Assembly (NCBI GenBank): GCA_905215765.1
Contig: CAJMRP010000012.1
Span: 1-25,943 of the forward strand
Direction: 5' to 3'
Length of the DNA stretch: 25,943 bases
Source: an uncultured bacterium
Lineage (GTDB): Bacteria; Actinomycetota; Coriobacteriia; Coriobacteriales; Coriobacteriaceae
A program made the translations under genes and the position numbers. Shown here one piece after another: positions 15,400-22,725 of the stretch (its first letter is position 1; every line of letters starts with the position of its first letter). A model generated the notes under the pieces. The model saw only the letters and a list, made by a program, of their open reading frames with translations, did not search any database and had not been told where the DNA came from.

Positions 15400-16116
15400 A
15401 TGCCGGGCTTGGGAACAATCATCAACGTTGTGCTTTTAGTTGCGGGCGGTCTTTTGGGATTAGCGGGCGGTCGCTTCATTACACCGCGCATCCAAGACAC
15501 GCTCATGAAAGCATCGGGGCTGTGCGTCCTGTTTATCGGCCTTGGCGGCACCATGCAAAAGATGCTCCTTATCGATGGAAAGGCGCTGGCGACCACCGGT
15601 ACCACCATGCTCATTGTCTCGTTCGCCCTCGGCTCGCTCATCGGCGAGGCCATCAACTTGGAGGCTGCCATCGAGAACCTTGGCGAAATGCTCAAGCGCA
15701 AAACCGGCAGCGAGAGCGATAACGAGTTCACCAACGCTTTTGTCTCGACATCGCTGACCGTCTGCATCGGTGCCATGGCTATCGTGGGATCAATCCAAGA
15801 CGGCCTGCTCGGCGACTGGTCCACGCTCGCCCTCAAGGGAGCGCTGGACTGCATCATCGTCTGCACCATGACGGCGTCGCTCGGACGCGGCTGCATCTTC
15901 TCGGCCCTGCCCGTAGCCGTGTTCCAGGGGACGATCACGTTGTTTGCCGGCGCGCTCTCCCCCATCATGACCACAGCAGCCCTCAACAGCCTTTCGCTCG
16001 TAGGCTCCATGCTCATCTTCTGCGTCGGCGTCAACCTCATCCGTCCTCAGACCTTCCGCACGGCCAATATGCTCCCCTCCGTCGTCATCGCCGTCATCTA
16101 CGCCCTCCTGTTCTAA
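15400..16116 (+). CDS. DUF554 family membrane protein
   Basis: A 238-residue membrane protein with about six to seven hydrophobic segments. The start MPGLGTIINVVLLVAGGLLG, the LMKASGLCVLFIGLGGTMQ segment, the SLIGEAINLE loop and the SLTVCIGAMAIVGSIQDGLLGD segment (given here in parts of family-typical wording) are the DUF554 signature. The family (includes YdfK/YqgA) has no settled function, though a transport role is often assumed. The ATG at 15400 has AGGAGGG five bases upstream; a start at 15331 would add 23 non-membrane residues with no ribosome site. It is a separate unit 118 bases after the surface cluster. Confidence 0.9.
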   Translation: MPGLGTIINVVLLVAGGLLGLAGGRFITPRIQDTLMKASGLCVLFIGLGGTMQKMLLIDGKALATTGTTMLIVSFALGSLIGEAINLEAAIENLGEMLKRKTGSESDNEFTNAFVSTSLTVCIGAMAIVGSIQDGLLGDWSTLALKGALDCIIVCTMTASLGRGCIFSALPVAVFQGTITLFAGALSPIMTTAALNSLSLVGSMLIFCVGVNLIRPQTFRTANMLPSVVIAVIYALLF

Positions 16117-16204
16117 ATCTATCTACGCAGCAGTATCTCGAACACCTGTTTGATGCTGTGCTATGATATGAGGTCACCGAAGCGGCGTTAGGAGAGGAGA
16201 AGCG

Positions 16205-17965
16205 GTGGCCGACCAGGACATCAAAATGCTCATCGAGCGCATTATGGCCGAGGCCCGGACCCATCAGTCTGCCCGCTTCTCACATGAAGTCTACGCAGAC
16301 GAGCCGATTCTCAAAACCGGTCGCCAGATGCAGAACTTCCTTCCCGACCAATACCGCAAGATGCGCGAGATATCGCGCTGGCAGGATGACCCCAAGGGCG
16401 GTGCGGGCCGCTGGCTTTCGGAAGCCGAGCTTTTTTACCGCCAGGGCCTGCTGATGGCCGACTTTGAGGACGATTGCCCCTACAACGGCACCTTTAAGTC
16501 GTACTTTCCCACCTACAACGCCATGAGCGACCGGCAGCTGCGCGGCTACTTTACCTGGCGTGCCCAAGTGCGCCGCGGAACCGTCGAGGAAACGTCTACG
16601 TCCTTTGCTTTTCTGTATCTCTATGAGCTGATTTGCGGCATTGGCGTAGATGACCCACTCGATGGTTTTAACATGATCAAGGCCTTTTGGGATGTCTATC
16701 GCGCCTTCGAGCCCGGCATTGATCGGTTTGCACGCGTGTGGTTGCAGGATTACGCCGTATTCCATGGGCTCAACCCCAAGCTGCTTCGTGACTCTAAAAC
16801 CGTCATGTTCGATAACGCCCTTATCGAGCTGCGGCGCGCGGCACGAGACCTTGTACCGGCACCGGCACCGTCCGACCAGACCCCCAAACGTCGCAAAACC
16901 TCCGAGCCCACGCTCCCCCTTCCGCCCGATGAGGTGCGCGAGGAGCGACTCATGGCCGCCATCAACGCCCTCTCCACGTACAACCTAAGTAACTCGCGGC
17001 TTGACCGCAGCCACCACCGCGATCTGCGCCACGTGGCATGCGCCGTGTATGTCCGCATGGCGCGCTACTATGACACGCACCGAAAGACCGGCATCGTAGC
17101 GAGCTTGTTTGGGGAGGAGACGGCCATGCCCTACACCATGTTTGCCTCGGCCGTATTCTTTGCGCCCGAGCGCCACGAGGACTGCGAATACCGCCTGGAT
17201 CCCATCCATATCTACCGTTGCCAAAACGGCTTTTGGGAATGTATGCGTATCCATGGTAGTAGGCAAAAGAGCAGCAAGCTCGGTGAAATGATGCGCGCCT
17301 GCGACCAACGCCTGCGCCTGGCGCTGGACCCCGCCCATCCCCTTAAGGAAGAAAAGGTCCCCAAATATATGTCCAAGATTATCGATGACGAGATTGTGGC
17401 ATGGCTTTCGTGGGACGCCGCACACCAGCCCGTCAAGATCGATATCGACCTGACTCAGCTGGGGCACATTCGGAGCGCCGCTGCGCAAACGCGCGAAGCG
17501 CTTTTGATCGACGAAGAGCGCGAGGACGATGTGCCCACAGAGGTCGATACGGCGGAATCCGAGCAACCGGAAGCCAAGCCTGCGACCGACGTGATGGCCG
17601 AGCCGATCGCGGCGCCTACGGAGCGCAACAAAGCCGACGAGCCAACCATTTCCACCGAACAGTTTGGCGTCGTGGCACCGCTCCTCGCACCGACGCCAGC
17701 GGTCGTATCGACTGCACCCGCTGGCACCGCAACCGAACTCGCGCCTGCCGCAGACGCCTATCTCCGCGCGCTGCTCGAGCACAACGCAGTACAGGCGGAA
17801 TCGGCGGTAGTGCAATCGGGGCAGAGCGAGGACATGCTCGTCGACAGCATCAACGAGGCGCTCTTTGACCTGGTGGGCGACACCGTAATTGAATTTAGCG
17901 CGGCAGGGCCGCAGATTATCGAGGACTACGAAGCAGACGTGAGAGGATACCTAGACCATGAGTGA
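16205..17965 (+). CDS. TerB-N / TerB-C domain protein
   Basis: A 586-residue soluble protein. Residues about 60-195 match the TerB-N domain (WLSEAELFYRQG, YFPTYNAMSDRQLRGYFTWR, FLYLYELICGIGVDDP). A helical middle region (about 235-420) follows, then a low-complexity acidic/Pro-Ala linker (about 425-525). The tail DSINEALFDLVGDTVIEF ... IIEDY is typical of TerB-C. These domains were named in studies of Ter stress-response systems, where they are thought to be adaptor or metal-linked domains; molecular function is unknown. GTG at 16205 has GGAGAGGAGAAG just before it. It is the first of three genes; the next start lies within its last codons (8-base overlap), so this protein and the ATPase are probably made as partners. 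Confidence 0.9.
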   Translation: MADQDIKMLIERIMAEARTHQSARFSHEVYADEPILKTGRQMQNFLPDQYRKMREISRWQDDPKGGAGRWLSEAELFYRQGLLMADFEDDCPYNGTFKSYFPTYNAMSDRQLRGYFTWRAQVRRGTVEETSTSFAFLYLYELICGIGVDDPLDGFNMIKAFWDVYRAFEPGIDRFARVWLQDYAVFHGLNPKLLRDSKTVMFDNALIELRRAARDLVPAPAPSDQTPKRRKTSEPTLPLPPDEVREERLMAAINALSTYNLSNSRLDRSHHRDLRHVACAVYVRMARYYDTHRKTGIVASLFGEETAMPYTMFASAVFFAPERHEDCEYRLDPIHIYRCQNGFWECMRIHGSRQKSSKLGEMMRACDQRLRLALDPAHPLKEEKVPKYMSKIIDDEIVAWLSWDAAHQPVKIDIDLTQLGHIRSAAAQTREALLIDEEREDDVPTEVDTAESEQPEAKPATDVMAEPIAAPTERNKADEPTISTEQFGVVAPLLAPTPAVVSTAPAGTATELAPAADAYLRALLEHNAVQAESAVVQSGQSEDMLVDSINEALFDLVGDTVIEFSAAGPQIIEDYEADVRGYLDHE

Positions 17966-19262
17966 TACCGCATCCGCAGCGCCCCGTGTACCCAAACGCG
18001 TCGCCGCCGTCATTCTCAACTCACTCAAGGGCGGCGTGGTCCCGCGCATCGGCCTTCCCTATATCACCGTGGGTCGCGAGGTCGAGATTCGCGCCCTGCT
18101 CACCGATTTGAGTCTCATCGCCGATGGCGGCGCGAGCTTCCGCTTCTTAGTCGGTCGCTACGGCGCCGGCAAGAGCTTCTTGCTTCAGACCATCCGAACG
18201 CATGCCATGGGCGAGGGATTCGTCGTCGCTGATGCCGACCTTTCCCCTGAGCGCCGCCTGCAGGGCGGTCAGGGACAGGGCCTTGCCACCTACCGCGAGC
18301 TCATCCGCAACATATCGACCAAGACGCGCCCTGAGGGCGGTGCGCTCAACCTTATTCTGGATCGCTGGGTCGCCTCGTGCGCCGACGTCGACGAGTCGGT
18401 CGTCAATGCCCAACTGGCCCCGCTCGAGGAGATGGTCCACGGCTTCGACTTCACCCGCATGCTCCGCCGCTATCGCACGGCCGTATCCGAGGGCGACGAA
18501 GAGGCCATGAGCCGCGTGACCAAATGGATCCGCGGCGAATACCGCACCAAGAGCGAGGCACGCGCTGAGCTGGGCTCCTCGACCATCATCAGCGATGACG
18601 ACTGGTACGACTACGTTAAGCTCATTGCACGCTTTTTGGTCTGCAGCGGATACAAGGGCATGCTGGTGCTCATCGACGAACTCGTAAACCTGTACAAGAT
18701 TCCCAACGCCATCACGCGCCAGTACAACTACGAGAAAATCCTCACCATGTACAACGACACGCTCCAGGGCAAGGCGCAGTACTTGGGCATGATCATGGGC
18801 GGCACGCCGACCTCCATCGAGGACCGCCGCCGCGGCGTATTCTCCTACGAGGCTCTGCGCAGCCGGCTCGCTCAGGGTCGCTTTGCACGCGAGGACCTTA
18901 AGGACATGCTCGCGCCCATCATCCGCTTGCAGCCGCTCACCTACGAGGAGCTACTGGTGCTGATCGAAAAACTCATGCAAATTCACGCCGGCTACTTTGG
19001 CTGGACGCCCACGCTTACCGAGAACGACTTGGTGGACTTCCTCAAGATTGAGTTTGGCCGCGTGGGAGCCGATATGCACTTGACACCGCGTGAGGTCATC
19101 CGTGACTTTATCGAGCTGCTCGATATCCTGTGTCAGAACCCCGATGCAAATGTGGCCGAGCTGCTGCAAAGCGTCGGCGGCGACGCGCTGGTGCCAGCAG
19201 CCGCAACAGGCGACACCGGCACCGCAGACGGCGACCGCAACTTCGCCGAATTCACCATCTAA
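17958..19262 (+). CDS. BrxD-like ATP-binding protein (DUF2791)
   Basis: A 434-residue P-loop ATPase of the DUF2791 / BREX ATP-binding (BrxD) family. Walker A is GRYGAGKS (residues 66-73), Walker B MLVLIDEL (235-242, acidic pair Asp240-Glu241), and GTPTSIED (283-290) lies where a sensor motif is expected. It begins with RVAAVILNSLKGGVVPRIGLPYITVGRE, whose middle (LKGGVVPRIG) is a family hallmark. BrxD occurs in type 2 and related BREX phage-defence islands, usually beside an Lhr-like helicase, as here. No pglX, pglZ, brxC or brxL is present, so it is not a complete BREX system. The ATG at 17958 is inside the end of the TerB gene. Its stop overlaps a palindromic element (19261-19297). Confidence 0.9.
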   Translation: MSDTASAAPRVPKRVAAVILNSLKGGVVPRIGLPYITVGREVEIRALLTDLSLIADGGASFRFLVGRYGAGKSFLLQTIRTHAMGEGFVVADADLSPERRLQGGQGQGLATYRELIRNISTKTRPEGGALNLILDRWVASCADVDESVVNAQLAPLEEMVHGFDFTRMLRRYRTAVSEGDEEAMSRVTKWIRGEYRTKSEARAELGSSTIISDDDWYDYVKLIARFLVCSGYKGMLVLIDELVNLYKIPNAITRQYNYEKILTMYNDTLQGKAQYLGMIMGGTPTSIEDRRRGVFSYEALRSRLAQGRFAREDLKDMLAPIIRLQPLTYEELLVLIEKLMQIHAGYFGWTPTLTENDLVDFLKIEFGRVGADMHLTPREVIRDFIELLDILCQNPDANVAELLQSVGGDALVPAAATGDTGTADGDRNFAEFTI

Positions 19263-19297
19263 CCTGCCAAAAAGGGACAGGTTTATTTTGGCTGGTT
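19261..19297. repeat. REP-like palindrome overlapping the BrxD-like gene stop
   Basis: Arms AACCTGCCAAAA (19261-19272) and TTTTGGCTGGTT (19286-19297) pair with a single T-T mismatch around a 13-base loop. A second, exclusive pairing (AACCTG with CAGGTT at 19278-19283) is possible. A TTTTATC run follows, so it could act as a partial terminator between the ATPase and helicase genes. The form suggests a dispersed intergenic repeat; one copy only was noticed here. Confidence 0.6.
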
Positions 19298-19378
19298 TTA
19301 TCTGGGCAAACGTTGAGGCGGTAATGCAGCAAACCCTTGGCCACCGCGTTAAGAGGTTCGTATTTGAGAGGAGGCCCC

Positions 19379-21820
19379 GTGAACGCCTTTGACCGATATG
19401 CTCCGTTTATCCAAGACTTCATCTACTCCCACGATTGGGAGAGTCTGCGCTCTATCCAGGTTGCAGCGGCAGACGCCATCTTTAACACGCAAGACAATGT
19501 GCTCCTGACGGCATCCACGGCTTCCGGCAAAACCGAGGCAGCCTTCTTTCCCATCCTGACCGAGTTTTGGGAGAACCCGCCCGCGAGCGTGGGCGCCCTC
19601 TACATCGGCCCCCTCAAGGCGCTCATCAATGATCAGTTCGTCCGTCTCAACGACCTCTGCGAAGAGGCCGATATCCCTGTCTGGCACTGGCATGGCGATG
19701 TCTCGCAGTCGCACAAGGCTAAGCTCATCAAAAAACCGAGCGGCATCTTGCAGATTACACCCGAGTCGCTCGAGGCGCTCCTGATCCATAAGCACATGGC
19801 GATCCCGCGCATGTTTTGCGACCTGCGCTACGTGGTCATCGATGAGGTCCACTCGCTCATGCGCGGCGACCGTGGCGGGCAGACGCTCTGCCTTATCGAG
19901 CGGCTCTCGCGCATGGCCGGCGTGCAGCCTCGACGCATTGGCCTTTCGGCCACCATCGGCGACCCCGAGCGCACGGGCGCTTTTCTCTCACAGGGAACGG
20001 GGCGCAACTGCGTTATCCCCCGCTTTGAAGAACCGCGTCGCGTGTGGCGCATCTCCATGGAGCACTTCTACAACTCGGGCCCCCAGGCACAGCAGCGGGG
20101 ATTCATGGGCACAGGTCCGCAGGAAGCCGAAGTGCTCGCATGCGAGCGCATCGAGGCGGCATCCGCGGCACTGCCCGCCGGCGCCCAAGACATGCGTCAC
20201 AGCGGACAACTCACACAAGAGGAGCGCCGTCAACGTCGTGAGCGGGCACGGGGCAAGGCCGCTCCCAAGGACCGCCGAACTTCCTCAGCCCCCGAGGGCG
20301 AAGTCGACATCCCGCAGGCAACCGAACAGGCACTGCTCAACCCCACCGACACCGCACCCGACAACGCCGACCCCGGCATGGGCTACATCTTTGAGCATAC
20401 CCGCGGCCGCAAGTGCCTGGTCTTTGCCAACTCGCGCGAGGAGGCAGAGGCCGTGTGCTCCATGTTGCGCAGCTACTGCGAGAGCCGGCACGAGCCAGAC
20501 CGCTTTCTCATCCACCACGGCAACCTTTCGGCATCGCTGCGCGAGACGGCCGAGGAGCTCATGCGCGACGAAGAGCAGGCGCAGACGACCGTCACCACCT
20601 CCACGCTGGAGCTCGGCATTGATATCGGTCGCCTGGAGCGCGCGTTCCAGATTGACGCGCCGTTTACCGTCAGCTCCTTTTTGCAGCGCATGGGGCGCAC
20701 AGGCCGTCGCGACCTTCCGCCCGAGATGTGGTTTGTCATGCGCGAGGAAGAACCCGAGCCGCGCACGATGATGCCCGAAACGATACCCTGGAAGCTCCTG
20801 CAGGGCATCGCGCTCGTACAACTCTATCGCGAGGAAAAGTGGGTCGAGCCGCCCGAGCTCGATCGACTCCCCTACAGCCTGCTCTACCACCAGACCATGT
20901 CGACGCTCGCCAGCACCGGCGAGCTCACGCCGGCCGAGCTAGCCCAGCGCGTGCTCACGCTCAGTTATTTCCACCGTGTCTCGGCAGACGATTACCGTGT
21001 GCTGCTACGTCACCTCATTAAGATCGACCATATCCAGGTCACCGAAGGTGGCGGGCTCATCGTGGGTCTCGCGGGCGAGCGCATCATCAACAACTTTAAG
21101 TTCTACGCTGTGTTCCAGGAAAACGAGGAGTTCACCGTTCGCAGCGAATCGGCCGAGCTGGGCACGATTGTTAATCCGCCCCCGCCCGGTGAGCGCATCG
21201 CCATCGCCGGACACTGCTGGATAGTCGAGGAAGTGGACTGGAAGCGACACACCGTCTTTGCCACGCAAGTCAAAGGTCGTGTGCCGGCATACTTTGGCGA
21301 CTGCCCCGGCGACATTAACACGCATGTACTCGAGCGCATACGCAAGGCGCTCAACGAGCACGCGGCATATCCGTACCTCATGGGCAACGCACGGGCACGC
21401 CTTGCACAGGCTCGTCATACCGCCGAGATTTCGGGTGCGGGGACCAAACCGCTCATCAACCTGGGTGGCGACACCTGGGTGCTCTTCCCCTGGTTGGGCA
21501 GCTACGCCTTTCTGGCGCTCGAACGTATGCTCAAGATTAAGTGTGCCGCGGAGCTGGGCCTTCGCGGGCTCGATCCGTCGCGTCCATACTTTATGCAGTT
21601 TAAGATGAAGGCCGACGAGGAGACGTTCTTTGAGGTGCTCGCAGCCGAGGCCGAAAAGGACTTCGACCCCATCGAGCTCGTCTATCCCGGCGAGGTACCT
21701 TATTTTGATCGCTACGACGAGTACGTTCCCGAGGAGCTCGTGCGCAAAGGCTTCGCCGAAGGCGTGCTCGACATCGAGGGCATGAAACAGCGCGTCCTCA
21801 GCTGGCGCGACCACGCCTAA
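19379..21820 (+). CDS. Lhr-like DEAD/DEAH-box helicase (BrxHI-like)
   Basis: An 813-residue superfamily 2 helicase. Motif I is ASTASGKT (45-52), motif II DEVH (155-158), motif III SAT (190-192) and motif VI QRMGRTGRR (436-444), so ATPase and translocase parts are complete. A charged linker with many Arg/Glu (about 260-320) splits the two RecA domains. The C-terminal 350 residues lack motifs I know but resemble the Lhr-like accessory region. Lhr-like helicases accompany BrxD in several BREX types. The GTG at 19379 is preferred for the AGGAGG five bases before it; an ATG-like extension to 19337 runs into the intergenic region. It is separated from the ATPase gene by 116 bases carrying the palindrome. 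Likely role: DNA or RNA unwinding in a defence or repair complex with the two upstream proteins. Confidence 0.92.
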   Translation: MNAFDRYAPFIQDFIYSHDWESLRSIQVAAADAIFNTQDNVLLTASTASGKTEAAFFPILTEFWENPPASVGALYIGPLKALINDQFVRLNDLCEEADIPVWHWHGDVSQSHKAKLIKKPSGILQITPESLEALLIHKHMAIPRMFCDLRYVVIDEVHSLMRGDRGGQTLCLIERLSRMAGVQPRRIGLSATIGDPERTGAFLSQGTGRNCVIPRFEEPRRVWRISMEHFYNSGPQAQQRGFMGTGPQEAEVLACERIEAASAALPAGAQDMRHSGQLTQEERRQRRERARGKAAPKDRRTSSAPEGEVDIPQATEQALLNPTDTAPDNADPGMGYIFEHTRGRKCLVFANSREEAEAVCSMLRSYCESRHEPDRFLIHHGNLSASLRETAEELMRDEEQAQTTVTTSTLELGIDIGRLERAFQIDAPFTVSSFLQRMGRTGRRDLPPEMWFVMREEEPEPRTMMPETIPWKLLQGIALVQLYREEKWVEPPELDRLPYSLLYHQTMSTLASTGELTPAELAQRVLTLSYFHRVSADDYRVLLRHLIKIDHIQVTEGGGLIVGLAGERIINNFKFYAVFQENEEFTVRSESAELGTIVNPPPPGERIAIAGHCWIVEEVDWKRHTVFATQVKGRVPAYFGDCPGDINTHVLERIRKALNEHAAYPYLMGNARARLAQARHTAEISGAGTKPLINLGGDTWVLFPWLGSYAFLALERMLKIKCAAELGLRGLDPSRPYFMQFKMKADEETFFEVLAAEAEKDFDPIELVYPGEVPYFDRYDEYVPEELVRKGFAEGVLDIEGMKQRVLSWRDHA

Positions 21821-21824
21821 GACC

Positions 21825-21847
21825 AGTCTTTTTGGGACGGAAAGACT
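21825..21847. terminator. Short bidirectional terminator between convergent genes
   Basis: AGTCTTT (21825-21831) pairs with AAAGACT (21841-21847) around a 9-base loop in the 26-base gap between the helicase stop and the minus-strand stop. T-runs are short, so it is only a candidate. Confidence 0.4.
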
Positions 21848-22725
21848 TACTTGTCGTGAAGGACGGTGCCGAGGAAGTCGGTGTCGAAGGGCACAGCTTC
21901 GGCAAAGGCGTAGTCGCCGTCGCTGGCGATAAGCAGGTAGTTCTCCTCGCCGCCGAACTCCGCATCGCCACATGGGACCACCCAAGCATGGTCGAACACC
22001 TCAAGCGCCGTGGCGGCACAGTCGCGCAGGAACGCCACATCGCTCCCCTCGTTTGCACTCACGATATTGGCAACGTAGACGCCACCGACATTTAGGCTGC
22101 CCCGCACCAAACGCAACGCCTCAACCGTCGCCAGCTCGCGTACGGGCTCGGCACCGCCAAAGCAATCGCTCACGACCACGTCGTAGCGACGATGGCCCAC
22201 ACTCGTCACGCCCAGATATGAGCGAGCCTCAGCGGTAATCACCCGCAAGCGGTCGCCCACCGCGCGCTCCAGCTCGTCCAGGTAGAACCAACGGCGCGCC
22301 AGGCGCGTAATCTCGGCATCGTACTCAATGACGTCCATGCGCAAGCTCTCGTGCGACATCAGCGCGAACTTGGGATAGGCAAACCCACCGCCGCCCAGCA
22401 TAAGCGTACGGTCGATACCGTGACCATAAGCGTCACGCATTGCGTCCTCGGCCTCAAACACATCGTCAAATGCACGATAATACGCAAAGACGGGCTCTGC
22501 CCAACGATCGCCAACATAGCTTGCGCTTTGGTAGACGCCGCCCTGCACGAGCACGCGAATCTCATCGCCGCCCTCATCGTGCACGCGTTTCACGCGCGCC
22601 AACCCATTGCGGGTTCGCGCAACCTGCAGACAGGCAGCACGAACAGCGACAGCGGCCGCACCAAGCGCCGCGGCTCCCAGAGCAACGCCGGCAACGACGC
22701 CGGCAGAAACACTCGGCTTGTTCAT
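21847..22725 (-). CDS. Spermidine-synthase-like protein with N-terminal membrane helix
   Basis: A 292-residue protein: an alanine/valine-rich hydrophobic helix (residues 8-30), then a Rossmann-type domain of the spermine/spermidine synthase superfamily. LMLGGGGFAYPKF (108-120) is the nucleotide-binding loop, VIEYDAEI (132-139) the acidic strand-2 end, and YDVVVSDCFGG (181-191) holds the position of the catalytic Asp (Asp187). It may be an aminopropyltransferase or, more likely given the membrane anchor and lack of speD or other polyamine genes, an uncharacterised methyltransferase-like enzyme. Its ATG directly follows the elp3 stop (TAG then ATG), with AAAGGAG eight bases upstream inside elp3, so the two are co-translated. 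Confidence 0.82.
   Translation of the reverse strand: MNKPSVSAGVVAGVALGAAALGAAAVAVRAACLQVARTRNGLARVKRVHDEGGDEIRVLVQGGVYQSASYVGDRWAEPVFAYYRAFDDVFEAEDAMRDAYGHGIDRTLMLGGGGFAYPKFALMSHESLRMDVIEYDAEITRLARRWFYLDELERAVGDRLRVITAEARSYLGVTSVGHRRYDVVVSDCFGGAEPVRELATVEALRLVRGSLNVGGVYVANIVSANEGSDVAFLRDCAATALEVFDHAWVVPCGDAEFGGEENYLLIASDGDYAFAEAVPFDTDFLGTVLHDK

Noticed and set aside
16117..16204. Promoter with TATGAT upstream of the TerB gene
   Set aside because: A good -10-like hexamer is present near 16161 but no acceptable -35 at 16-18 bases was found, so not listed as a feature.
16205..21820. Complete BREX island
   Set aside because: Only the BrxD-like and helicase components are present; methylase, phosphatase-like and BrxC genes are absent, and the flanking genes are unrelated.
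21005..21985. Long minus-strand frame opposite the helicase C-terminus
   Set aside because: No ribosome site or recognisable domain; it overlaps two supported genes and has the typical composition of a shadow frame.
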